Assembly (NCBI RefSeq): GCF_002994635.1 | Contig: NZ_PVNL01000138.1 | Location: forward strand, 211,761-275,760 | Reading direction: 5' to 3' | DNA length: 64,000 nucleotides | From: Enhygromyxa salina | GTDB lineage: Bacteria > Myxococcota_A > Polyangia > Nannocystales > Nannocystaceae | Position numbers and translations under genes: made by a program | Shown here: in pieces, positions 26,369 to 34,923 of the stretch | Layout: every line of letters begins with the position of its first letter | How positions within the stretch are numbered: position 1 is the first letter of the stretch | Notes under the pieces: model-generated | What the model saw: only the letters and a program-made list of their open reading frames with translations | What the model was told of the DNA's origin: nothing | The model's database searches: none

Positions 26369-29300
26369 TCAGCCGCAGATCGGCTTGTAGGGCTGGCCAG
26401 GTAGCCAGGTCTGCCACTCTTGTTCAGTGGGGCTGCGCCCGGCGGCATAGCAACCGAGCTGGACCATGCGCGGTGGAGTCATTGGCCAGACTCGCGCGGT
26501 GCCGTCATAGCTGCCGGTCAGCAAGAAGCTGCCGTCGATGGGCATGACCATCGCCGAGACTTTCTTCTCGTGGCCGCGAAGCAGCTGATGATCATCGCGA
26601 CCTTCGAGCGGCTCGGGATACCAAATGTGGACGCTGCCGTCGCCGTTGCCGGCGTACAAGCGCTTGCTGTCGGGCCCGAAGCGGACCCACTCGACGCCGT
26701 TGGAGTCGATCATCTCGAGCGCGCGAGAGTTCTCTTCGGGGTGGTCGGAGCTGCGGTCCCACAGCCGCACGGTGCCATCACGACTGCCGGTTGCGATCCA
26801 CCTGCCGTCGTTGGAGAAGCTGCCGCTGTTGATGGTGTCGGTGTGCCCGCGCAGCACCAGGGTGGCCTTGGCGAGGCCCTCGCTGCTCATGGTCCAGACC
26901 CGCGCGTTGCGGTCGGCGCTGCCCGAGATCATCACGCTGCCGTCCTCTTTGAACCCGAGCGTCCAGATCTCGCGCTCGTGCGGCTTGAACCGTTGCTTGG
27001 GCTCACCGAGCGGCGCGTTGAGATCCCAGGCCATGAGCGCTCCGGTGATGTCGGCCGAGATCAGCAGGCTGTCGTCGGGCGAGATCGCCAGGCGCACGAC
27101 CTCGTCGTTGTGGCCGATGAGCTCGGTCCCGGCCCAGCCGGACTCGGCCGACCACGCCCGCACGGACTTGTCGGTGCCGCACGAGAACAGCCGCGAGCCG
27201 TCCGAGCTGAACACGAGATCCATGATCTCGCCGGTGTGACCCTCGAGCTTGGTGGCGTTCTCGCTTGGGTCGTCCTTGACGATGTCCCAGATCAGGATGT
27301 TCTGGTCCTGCCCCGCCGTGGCGGCGTAGCGACCCCCAGGCGCGAGCGCGGCCGCGTTGATCGGCTTTTGGTGGCCGACCAGCACGTCGCGCGGGAACGG
27401 GCGGCCGCTCGGCTCGAACTCCCAGAGCACGGCCTTGGCGTCGCTGCCAGCGCTGATGAAGCGCTTGCCGTCGCGGCTGATGTCGACGTCGGCGATCGTG
27501 CCCGTGTGCAGGCGGGCCGGGAAGTAGTTGCCGTTCGAGGCGTCGGTCCCCCCGCGGTAGTCCCAGACGTACGCGTTGCCGTCGATCGAGCCCGAGATCA
27601 TCGAGCGGCCGTCGGCGGACAGGGCCACGGCCCCCGCGTCGCGTGTGTGACCGGGGAACTCGATGGTCTCGACCACCTGCGCGCGCTTGGCCAGGTTCCA
27701 GGCGATGACCTTGGCGTCCTTGCCCGCGGTCACGGCCCAGGTGCTGCTCGAGTCCACGCGCAGATCGTTGATGAGCTGCTGGTGGCCCTTGAAGGTGACG
27801 CCCGTGGCCGCCGGGTCCTTGGCTTGCAGCTCCCAGATCTTGAGCGTGTTGTCGCTCGACGCGGTGACGGCGAGCTTGGAGTCCGGGGTGATCGCGATCT
27901 TGTTGATCGGACCCGTGTGACCGATCAACACGACCGGGTTGCGCCACGGCGCGGACGAGGTCAGGTCCCACATGCGGGCGGTCTGGTCCTGGCCGCCGCT
28001 GATCAGCCAGCGCCCGTCGTTGCTGACGTCGACGGCGAGCACGGGGGCCTCGTGGCCGCTCAGCGAGACCCGCTTGCCGACCCGACCATTGTCGAGCGCC
28101 CAGATCTTGACGGTCGTGTCGTCGCTGACCGTGTACGCGGCGCGGCCGTCAGCGGCGATCGCGACGTCGGTGATCACCCCTTCGTGACCCGAGATCGCGC
28201 CGGTCGGGCTGCTGGGATCGGCGGCGTGCAGATCCCAGATGCGAGGGCGCCCGTCTTCGGTCGATGACGAGATCATCCAGCGGCCGTCCTTCGAGAAGTC
28301 GACCTTGTTGACCTTGCCCTTGTGATCACGAAGGATCCGCGTGTCGGTGCCGGGGTCGTCGGCGCGAAGATCCCACAGACGAATGGTGCGGTCCTCGGCG
28401 GCGGTGACCAGCCAGCGCCCGTCGGGCGTGGCCTGGGCCAAGATGATCGGACCCTGGTGACCGCGCAGGTGGACGGGCTGGGTCTTGCCGCTCGACAGGT
28501 TCCAGACCATCGCGTCCTTGCCCGCGGTCGCGATGGCCTTGTCGCCGTTGGGAGACAGGGCGACGGCGCTGACGGCCTTGCCGCTGCCGGCGTTGAGCTC
28601 GTCGACCAGCGCGCGGCCGCGGGTCCGGGCGAGGCTGGTTCGCAGCGCGCGATCGGGATCGGAGCCAGCCACGACCGGGGTCGCGGCGACCAGGTGCAGG
28701 GCCGCGGCGGCGATCAGCGCGGCCGTGCGCGCGTCGGTCTCGGCGGTGGCGATCGCGTCGGCGGCCGCCTTGTTGGCGATCTCGTAGATCTGGTCTTCGC
28801 CTTCGCGCAGCTCGCTGGTCTCGCCGCCGCCCTCGTCGTCGTCGCCCTTGCCAGTGGGATCTCCACCGATCAACAGCTTGGCGACGATCCCCCCGGCGGC
28901 GATCGTCCCGACGCCAGCGCCAATCACCCCGGCGATCCGGATCAGCTTCTTGCGCTTGCGGTTCTTGCTGGCCTCGATGAACTCGCGGTGCAGCGCCGTG
29001 GGCTTGGGATCGCGGTTGCGGTTGCGCTCGTACCAGACCTCGGCCTCTTTGATGTTCTTGCCGTCGAGCAGCACGTTGTCGCTGCGACCGCTGTCGTCCC
29101 ACGCGTTGGCGAGCTCGTCCCAGCGCAGGTACTCGTCGTCGGGCTCGCCGGCCTTGCGCCGCTCGGGGCGGGCCGGGACTCGTGAACCGGCGGCGCCTGG
29201 GTCGGCGCCGGGCATCGCCCCCATCGCGCCGCCAGCCAGGCTGGGCATGCCACCCGCGCCCGCGCCACCACCTCCAGGACCAAACGCGAGCGAAGGGCCG

Positions 29301-30550
29301 CCGCCGAGCGCCGCCCCGCCGCCGTGACCTGCCCCCAGCGACGGCCCGCCGGCGAGCGAGGGCGCGCCGCCGTGACCCGCCCCTAGCGATGGCCCGCCGC
29401 TGAGCGAGGGCGCGCCGCCGTGACCTGCTCCCAACGACGGCCCGCCGCTGAGCGAGGGCCCTCCACCGCCGCCAAACGGGGGCGCTCCGCCACCGCCAAA
29501 CGGAGGCCCCCCGCCCAACGCCGATCCAGGTCCCGAGGGTCCGCCAAACGAGGGCGGACCCGAGAGCGAGGGCCCACCGCCACCGAACTGAGGCGGCCCG
29601 CCGAGACCGGGCGGACCGTCGAGACCGGGCGGCCCGGCTTGAATGCCAAACGCAGGCGGAGGATCGACGCCGTCCAACCCAGGCGGACCGTCAAAGCTGG
29701 GCGGACCGTCGAAGCCGGGCGGTCCGTCCAACCCAGGCGGGCCGTCCAACCCAGGAGGCCCGCCGAACGAGGGAGGCCCGCCGAACGCGGGCCCGCCCCC
29801 ACGAAGCTTGGGTGCGGAGCCGCCGAGCGCGGGCGGCATGGTGTGACCGGCATCGACCGGGGCACCCATGCCGCCGCCGCCGCCGCCACCCATCATGGGC
29901 GGCAGCGTCTGACCGCCCTGACGCGGGGGTGGTCCCTCGGCGAAGCCACCCTGAAGATTGGGTGGCCCGCCCATCCCGGGTGGTCCGCCCGGGCCGCGCA
30001 TGTTTGGTGGTGGTCCACCAGGTCCACCAGGTCGCGGGGGTCCCCCGGGTCCACCCGGTCCGCGCATGTTCGGAGGTCCGCCCATGCCCTGCCCTGGAGG
30101 TCCGCCCGGTCCGCGCATGTTCGGCGGTCCACCGGGCCCGCCCGGTCCACGCATGTTCGGCGGTCCACCGGGTCCGCCGGGTCCACCCGGTCGGGCAGGC
30201 CCGCCGGGCCCACGGTTGACGACCGGCTGCGCCAACCCAGCCTGCGGACCCGCGCCCTGTTGATCCGCGACGACCTTCATCGTCCAGCGGGCGACGACGA
30301 TCTCGTCACCGGGGTTGACGGGGCTGGGCTGCACGACCTTGCGGCGGTTGAGGTAGGTGCCGTTGGTCGACCCGAGATCCTCGACCTGAAAGCCGTTGCC
30401 GACTCGACTGATCTTGCAGTGCATGCCGGAGATCCCGGCGGTCTGGAGGCGTAGGTCGTTACCTTCACGGCGACCGATCGTCACGGCTGGCCGGTCGAAG
30501 GTCAGCAGCCGCGGGGGCTTGCCCTCTTCGCTGAGCGAAATGCGAATCAT
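26369..30550 (-). CDS. FHA domain - Pro/Gly-rich linker - TM - WD40 giant protein
   Basis: The 1393-aa protein starts with a forkhead-associated phosphothreonine-binding domain (GRREGNDL 26-33, SGMHCKI 41-47, STNGT 61-65). A long linker of GGP/GPPG/GGPSL repeats follows to about residue 440. A charged cytoplasmic stretch leads to one transmembrane helix (LIRIAGVIGAGVGTIAAGG), and about 16 WD40-type blades follow (GH...DGRWLISGGQD...WDL), enough for two propellers. FHA in the cytoplasm and the propellers in the periplasm is the likely topology. The FHA domain implies recognition of a Thr-phosphorylated partner, such as the Ser/Thr kinase encoded 13 kb away, though this link is only inferred. 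Confidence 0.85.
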   Translation of the reverse strand: MIRISLSEEGKPPRLLTFDRPAVTIGRREGNDLRLQTAGISGMHCKISRVGNGFQVEDLGSTNGTYLNRRKVVQPSPVNPGDEIVVARWTMKVVADQQGAGPQAGLAQPVVNRGPGGPARPGGPGGPGGPPNMRGPGGPGGPPNMRGPGGPPGQGMGGPPNMRGPGGPGGPPRPGGPGGPPPNMRGPGGPPGMGGPPNLQGGFAEGPPPRQGGQTLPPMMGGGGGGGMGAPVDAGHTMPPALGGSAPKLRGGGPAFGGPPSFGGPPGLDGPPGLDGPPGFDGPPSFDGPPGLDGVDPPPAFGIQAGPPGLDGPPGLGGPPQFGGGGPSLSGPPSFGGPSGPGSALGGGPPFGGGGAPPFGGGGGPSLSGGPSLGAGHGGAPSLSGGPSLGAGHGGAPSLAGGPSLGAGHGGGAALGGGPSLAFGPGGGGAGAGGMPSLAGGAMGAMPGADPGAAGSRVPARPERRKAGEPDDEYLRWDELANAWDDSGRSDNVLLDGKNIKEAEVWYERNRNRDPKPTALHREFIEASKNRKRKKLIRIAGVIGAGVGTIAAGGIVAKLLIGGDPTGKGDDDEGGGETSELREGEDQIYEIANKAAADAIATAETDARTAALIAAAALHLVAATPVVAGSDPDRALRTSLARTRGRALVDELNAGSGKAVSAVALSPNGDKAIATAGKDAMVWNLSSGKTQPVHLRGHQGPIILAQATPDGRWLVTAAEDRTIRLWDLRADDPGTDTRILRDHKGKVNKVDFSKDGRWMISSSTEDGRPRIWDLHAADPSSPTGAISGHEGVITDVAIAADGRAAYTVSDDTTVKIWALDNGRVGKRVSLSGHEAPVLAVDVSNDGRWLISGGQDQTARMWDLTSSAPWRNPVVLIGHTGPINKIAITPDSKLAVTASSDNTLKIWELQAKDPAATGVTFKGHQQLINDLRVDSSSTWAVTAGKDAKVIAWNLAKRAQVVETIEFPGHTRDAGAVALSADGRSMISGSIDGNAYVWDYRGGTDASNGNYFPARLHTGTIADVDISRDGKRFISAGSDAKAVLWEFEPSGRPFPRDVLVGHQKPINAAALAPGGRYAATAGQDQNILIWDIVKDDPSENATKLEGHTGEIMDLVFSSDGSRLFSCGTDKSVRAWSAESGWAGTELIGHNDEVVRLAISPDDSLLISADITGALMAWDLNAPLGEPKQRFKPHEREIWTLGFKEDGSVMISGSADRNARVWTMSSEGLAKATLVLRGHTDTINSGSFSNDGRWIATGSRDGTVRLWDRSSDHPEENSRALEMIDSNGVEWVRFGPDSKRLYAGNGDGSVHIWYPEPLEGRDDHQLLRGHEKKVSAMVMPIDGSFLLTGSYDGTARVWPMTPPRMVQLGCYAAGRSPTEQEWQTWLPGQPYKPICG

Positions 30551-30834
30551 GGCGATGGCTCGGTGCCGGAGACTAACCCGGCGCGCGCCCACAGATCCAC
30601 GGGGCCGTTCCTTTTAGGAACCACGGACGACCCACAGACAGCTGCAGGTCGTGGTCAGAGGCCAATTTGTGGATCGAGGCATCGCTAGCCCCGGGAACTG
30701 CCTCGCCGTGACCCCACAGGCGTGTTCGCAGGTCGGGGGACTGTCCCACGGGGCTGGTCGTCGGCTCGGCTGCGAGGCTGGCCGCCGCGGTCACAATACT
30801 TGCGTTTGGCGCTGCGGGCTGCGAGGACCCGAGG

Positions 30835-31458
30835 GTGTCGGCCAGGGTCCCGCCGAGCGAGCAACGTCTGCGAGCTGCGCGAGCGGCCGGACTGCGCCCA
30901 CGTTCACGTTCGCTCGCGCTCGGCGTGGCTGCGCTGGTCTGCTGGGGAGTCGTCGCGGGGCTTGGGGTCCACGCGCCTGCCTGGATCGAGGCGGCGCTCG
31001 AGCGAGCGTTCACGCAGACCGGGCCGGCCCTGCCGGATCCGAGCCTCGCCGCCGCGGCGTTGCTGGGGTTGCTGGCCACGCTCGCTGGCGCGGCGATGCT
31101 GCTGCACGGTCGCCGACAAAGCCGTCGCAAGCTCGGGGTCGAGCGCGAGCACGGCGAGATCCCCTCGTGGGTCGCGCTTGGCTCGTGTGCGGCCGCGCTC
31201 GTCGTCGCGCTGGTGTGGCTGCGATCGGCGCCGGCTGCCGCGGCGCGCTCGGTCGACGTGGCGGGCGTGGCCGGACTGTGGGCCGTGTGGTCGGGGTGGC
31301 TCGGCCGCGGGCTGCTCGTGGTCGCGCTCGTGGCCGCTGGTGCGGGCGTGATCGAGCGCCTGGTCAGCGCGCGTCAGCTGTGGCAGGGGTTGCACCTGAC
31401 CCGAACGCAGCAGCGCGCGCGCGCGCGCGCGAGCGGGTCCCGAGGACGGCGGCGCTGA
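30835..31458 (+). CDS. FlhB/SctU-like four-TM protein lacking the autocleavage domain
   Basis: The 207-aa protein has an N terminus VPPSEQRLRAARAAGLRPRS resembling FlhB/YscU (PTxxRLRxAReeGxvprS). Four hydrophobic helices follow at about 26-45, 68-90, 107-130 and 155-178. The post-TM4 segment 'RQLWQGLHLTRTQQRAR' matches the start of the FlhB cytoplasmic linker (RLRMTRQEV). It then stops, without the NPTH autocleavage domain, right after a (GC)n run in the DNA. It could be a degenerate or specialised export-gate protein; no other type III secretion gene is nearby. The GTG start lacks a good ribosome site. Confidence 0.45.
   Translation: MSARVPPSEQRLRAARAAGLRPRSRSLALGVAALVCWGVVAGLGVHAPAWIEAALERAFTQTGPALPDPSLAAAALLGLLATLAGAAMLLHGRRQSRRKLGVEREHGEIPSWVALGSCAAALVVALVWLRSAPAAAARSVDVAGVAGLWAVWSGWLGRGLLVVALVAAGAGVIERLVSARQLWQGLHLTRTQQRARARASGSRGRRR
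31413..31431. repeat. (GC)n dinucleotide run
   Basis: Nineteen bases alternate G and C at the 3' end of the FlhB-like gene and encode Arg-Ala repeats. Slippage here would shift the C-terminal frame. Confidence 0.8.
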
Positions 31459-31521
31459 CACGCGAGCTCGAGCTTCCGAGACCTCGGGCGAGACTCCCAG
31501 ACTTCCAGACAGGGCACGAGC

Positions 31522-34068
31522 TTGGCCACCCAGGATCGCAGCGAGCAGCACCCTTCGCGGCTGGTATCGGTCGCGGTCCCGGTCGCGCTGGATCAGGCGT
31601 TCACCTACTCGGTCCCCGCGGAGCTGCCGATCCCCGCGCCCGGCACCCGGGTGGTCGTGCCCTTTGGTGCCCGCGCGCTGATCGGAGTGGTCCGCCCAGG
31701 CGTCGCCGAGCTGCCCGAGAAGGGGGCGCTGCGCGAGCTGCTCGAGCTGCTCGATCCACCGGAGCAGCCGGCTTTGAGCGCCGACCTCGTCGCGCTGTGC
31801 GAGTGGATCTCCGACTACTACCTGGCCCCGCTCGGCGAGACCTACCGGCTGGCGCTGCCGGGCTCGGCGATGGGGGTCGACGCCCGGCGGGCCCAGCTGA
31901 CCGAAGCAGGCGCGACCGCGCTCGGCTCGGACCCCGATCTGCACGCGCACGATCGTCGGCTGCTCGCGCGCCTGTACGACGAAGGCGCCACGCCGACGGC
32001 CAAGTGGCTCGTGGTCGCGAGCTTGACCAAGCAGACCAGCGGACCGCCGATCCCCGCGCCGTTGATGCGGCTGTCCGCGCTGGCTGCCCGCGGGCTGGTC
32101 GAGGTCGACACCGGTGAGGCCGAGCGTCGACGCGCCCGCACGGAGCCGCACTATCGCCGCACCGATCGCCTGCGCAGCGGCAGCGCCGACGAGCCCGCGA
32201 TCGCCCAGGTCGTCGGCCGCAGCAAGCAACGCCGGGCCCTGCTCGACTACCTCGACCTGCAGCCGCCCGCGAGCTGGACCTCCGTGTCGGAGCTGCGCGG
32301 GCCGTTTCCGCGGGTTCGCCAGCTGATCGACCCGCTGGTCGACGCGGGCCTGGTGGTTGCGTCCGAGCGCCTGCGCGAGCTCGATCCCTTCGCGTCGCCG
32401 GCCGTCCCGAGCACCGCGCCCCCGACCCTCACCGCGGATCAACACGCCGCGCTCGAGCGCCTGCTCGCGGCCCTGAACGCCGGCCACTTCGAGGCCTCGC
32501 TGCTGCATGGGATCACCGGGAGCGGCAAGACCGAGATCTATCTGCAGCTGATCGCCGAGGCCCGCGAGCGTGGTGGGGGCGCGATCGTGTTGGTCCCCGA
32601 GATCGCCCTGACCCCGCAGCTGGCCGAGCGCTTTCGGTCTCGGTTTGGCGACGCGGTCGCGGTGCTGCACAGCGGCCTGACCCCGCAGCAGCGCCTGGAC
32701 GTGCAGGGCCACATCCGCGCGGGGCAGCGACCGATCGTGATCGGGGCCCGCTCGGCCGTGTTCGCGCCGGTCCCCAACCTGCGGGTGATCGTCGTCGACG
32801 AAGAGCACGACGCGTCGTTCAAGCAAGACGAGGGGGTCCGCTACAACGCCCGCGACGTCGCCCTGGTCCGCGGTCGCAAGCTCGACGCGGTGGTCGTGCT
32901 CGGCTCGGCCACGCCCTCGCTCGAGAGCTGGCACGGGACCCGCGAGCAGCGGCTCTCGCTGTTGTCCCTGCGGACCCGCCCGACCCCGCGGCCGCTGCCC
33001 GAGGTCGAGATCGTCAACCTCAAGGAGCACCTGCCCGACCGCGACACGCTGCTGTCGGCCAAGCTGCGCAACCGCCTGCTCGAGACCGCCGCCGCGGGCG
33101 AGCAGGCGATCGTGTTCTTGAATCGACGCGGCTACACCACCGCGCTGTCGTGCACCACCTGCGGCTCGTTTCAGCAGTGCCCCGACTGCTCGGCCCCGGC
33201 GATGACCTATCACCTCAAGCGCAACCGCTTGATGTGTCACCTGTGTGGCCACATCGAGGGCGCGCCCGAGCGATGTCGCAGCTGCGGCGGCACCGAGCTC
33301 GAGCATGGCGCGGCCGGGACCGAGCGGGTCGAGGTTGCGATCGCGGCCTCGCTGCCCGGGGTCCGGATCGCCCGACTGGATCGCGACACCTCGCGCGGCA
33401 AGGCCCTGACCGAGCTGCTCGATCGATTTCGCAACCGCGAGGCCGACGTGCTGATCGGCACCCAGATGCTGTCCAAGGGCCACGACTTCCCGGGCGTGAC
33501 CCTGGTCGGGGTCCTGCGCGCCGATCAGGGGCTGGCGCTGCCGGACTTTCGCGCGACCGAGCGGGTGTTTCAGCTGCTCACCCAGGTCGCGGGTCGGGCC
33601 GGGCGCGGGGATCGACCTGGGCGCGTGGTGCTGCAGACCTGGGCGCCGGATCACCCGGCGATCCAGTACGCGCACACCCATGACTTCGAGGGCTTCGCCA
33701 AGTGGGAGCTGGCCGCGCGGGCCAAGCTCGGCAACCCCCCGCTCGGCTACGTCGCGCTGCTGCGGATCAGCGGTGAAGATCGCTCGCAGGTCAACGCGCG
33801 GGCCCGCGAGCTCGGTCGCTCGGTCGGCGCGCTCGCAACCCGGGTCGCGCAAGCCAGCGGCGCCACCCGGGTCGAGGTGCTGGGCCCGATCGACTCGCCG
33901 ATCGAGCGGATCAACCGGCGGCTGCGCATGCAGATCCTGCTGCGGACCAGCCGACGCGACGCGCTGCGCTGGGTGCTTCGGCATCTTCGCCACGAGCTCG
34001 GCGCGCGCGGGCGCGGACGGATCGGGACCGTGGCCCGCGTCGACGTCGATCCGTACACGCTGATGTGA
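31522..34068 (+). CDS. priA: primosomal replication restart helicase PriA
   Basis: The 848-aa 3'-5' helicase restarts stalled replication forks. It has the N-terminal DNA-binding region (PVALDQAFTYSVP), Walker A GITGSGKTE (around 330-338), 'VLVPEIALTPQ', the DEEH box in VVDEEHDASFKQ (about 424), GSATPS, and the zinc-binding cysteines CTTCGSFQQCPDCS and CHLCG...CRSCGG (about 543-593). 'LIGTQMLSKGHDFPGVTLVG' and QVAGRAGR complete the helicase motifs. Order and length fit the family. The start is taken as the TTG at 31522, which has no strong ribosome site. The gene follows the FlhB-like gene by 63 bp. Confidence 0.95.
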   Translation: MATQDRSEQHPSRLVSVAVPVALDQAFTYSVPAELPIPAPGTRVVVPFGARALIGVVRPGVAELPEKGALRELLELLDPPEQPALSADLVALCEWISDYYLAPLGETYRLALPGSAMGVDARRAQLTEAGATALGSDPDLHAHDRRLLARLYDEGATPTAKWLVVASLTKQTSGPPIPAPLMRLSALAARGLVEVDTGEAERRRARTEPHYRRTDRLRSGSADEPAIAQVVGRSKQRRALLDYLDLQPPASWTSVSELRGPFPRVRQLIDPLVDAGLVVASERLRELDPFASPAVPSTAPPTLTADQHAALERLLAALNAGHFEASLLHGITGSGKTEIYLQLIAEARERGGGAIVLVPEIALTPQLAERFRSRFGDAVAVLHSGLTPQQRLDVQGHIRAGQRPIVIGARSAVFAPVPNLRVIVVDEEHDASFKQDEGVRYNARDVALVRGRKLDAVVVLGSATPSLESWHGTREQRLSLLSLRTRPTPRPLPEVEIVNLKEHLPDRDTLLSAKLRNRLLETAAAGEQAIVFLNRRGYTTALSCTTCGSFQQCPDCSAPAMTYHLKRNRLMCHLCGHIEGAPERCRSCGGTELEHGAAGTERVEVAIAASLPGVRIARLDRDTSRGKALTELLDRFRNREADVLIGTQMLSKGHDFPGVTLVGVLRADQGLALPDFRATERVFQLLTQVAGRAGRGDRPGRVVLQTWAPDHPAIQYAHTHDFEGFAKWELAARAKLGNPPLGYVALLRISGEDRSQVNARARELGRSVGALATRVAQASGATRVEVLGPIDSPIERINRRLRMQILLRTSRRDALRWVLRHLRHELGARGRGRIGTVARVDVDPYTLM

Positions 34069-34091
34069 GCGGCCTGAACTCGGTCGAGCTG

Positions 34092-34610
34092 TCACTCGTC
34101 GTCGTCGTCGTGCTTGACGAGGGGGTGGTCCTTGACGCGCAGCCCCAGCACCATGATCAGATCTGACAAGGTGCTCTGCAGCATCAGGATCATCGACACC
34201 GCGAGCCCGGTCATGAGCGCGAGCAGGACCGAGGTGGCGTAGTACTGGAGGACCACGATGTCCTGCGCGCCGTCGAGCGCGTCGGTCTCGATGATCGGCA
34301 CCGCGAGCGTCAGCAGCAGCAACAGCGAGCCAAAGAACAGCGCGCTGGCCTGTCGCCCGATCCACAGGATCCGCCGGTAGAACAGCTCGGTGAGCCGCGT
34401 ATCCGCCGTGCGGCTGATCCCCAGCAAGGTGAGCATCAAGGCCAAGACCGACGCGCTCGCGCCCATGCTCGCCGAGCCGAGAAACGGCAACACCGCGCGC
34501 AGCGCTTCGACCAGGCGGCGAGCTTCGAAGTAGCTCCCGAAACCCAACAGCCCGGCCGCCCCCGTGGCGATCACCAGGGTCAGCGCGCCCCCGACCGCCG
34601 CCCGCGTCAT
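34092..34610 (-). CDS. small membrane protein, DUF2721-like
   Basis: The 172-aa protein has about four hydrophobic helices (residues 8-24, 46-64, 88-106 and 120-145). It carries the R-x-x-L-F-YRRI-type loop 'LTELFYRRILWIGRQASALF', which is reminiscent of DUF2721 membrane proteins, and a C-terminal acidic DDDDE tail. Function is unknown. The ATG at 34610 begins the membrane protein; an in-frame ATG at 34685 would add a hydrophilic extension. It is convergent with priA (23-bp gap). Confidence 0.6.
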   Translation of the reverse strand: MTRAAVGGALTLVIATGAAGLLGFGSYFEARRLVEALRAVLPFLGSASMGASASVLALMLTLLGISRTADTRLTELFYRRILWIGRQASALFFGSLLLLLTLAVPIIETDALDGAQDIVVLQYYATSVLLALMTGLAVSMILMLQSTLSDLIMVLGLRVKDHPLVKHDDDDE

Positions 34611-34923
34611 GTCGTGGTTCCAGCGTTGTTGATGGGATCGCTCAGGGTCGGTCCCGTCGTGCTGGGCGCTTGGTGGATCTCGCGACATCTCGAGGTGGGA
34701 CTCGGGTATGACGTCCCGGTCCGCCTGTTCATATCGTTGCCCCTCGCTGGAGGCTCGCGCCGTTCGTGCTGGACGGCGGGCCGCCTGCGACCCCGAGCGC
34801 GCAAACCCAGCGGCGCGCGAGCTTGGGCCGCGCTCCGCGCGGGGAACGGGGTGGGGGCGGCCGCTCACGGCCGTCCGGCAATCGAGTGCCACACCCACTG
34901 GGTGCAGGGTGCTCGCTTTGGTA
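34611..34923. other. divergent intergenic region
   Basis: This stretch of 313 bp separates the small membrane protein gene from the receiver/PATAN gene and should hold both promoters. It is slightly less GC-rich around 34680-34745. No conserved RNA or repeat was recognised. Confidence 0.4.

Noticed and set aside
30573..31130. 185-codon minus-strand frame opposite the FlhB-like gene
   Set aside because: The Ser/Ala/Arg-rich product has no motif, and the plus-strand frame has four TM helices in the right places.
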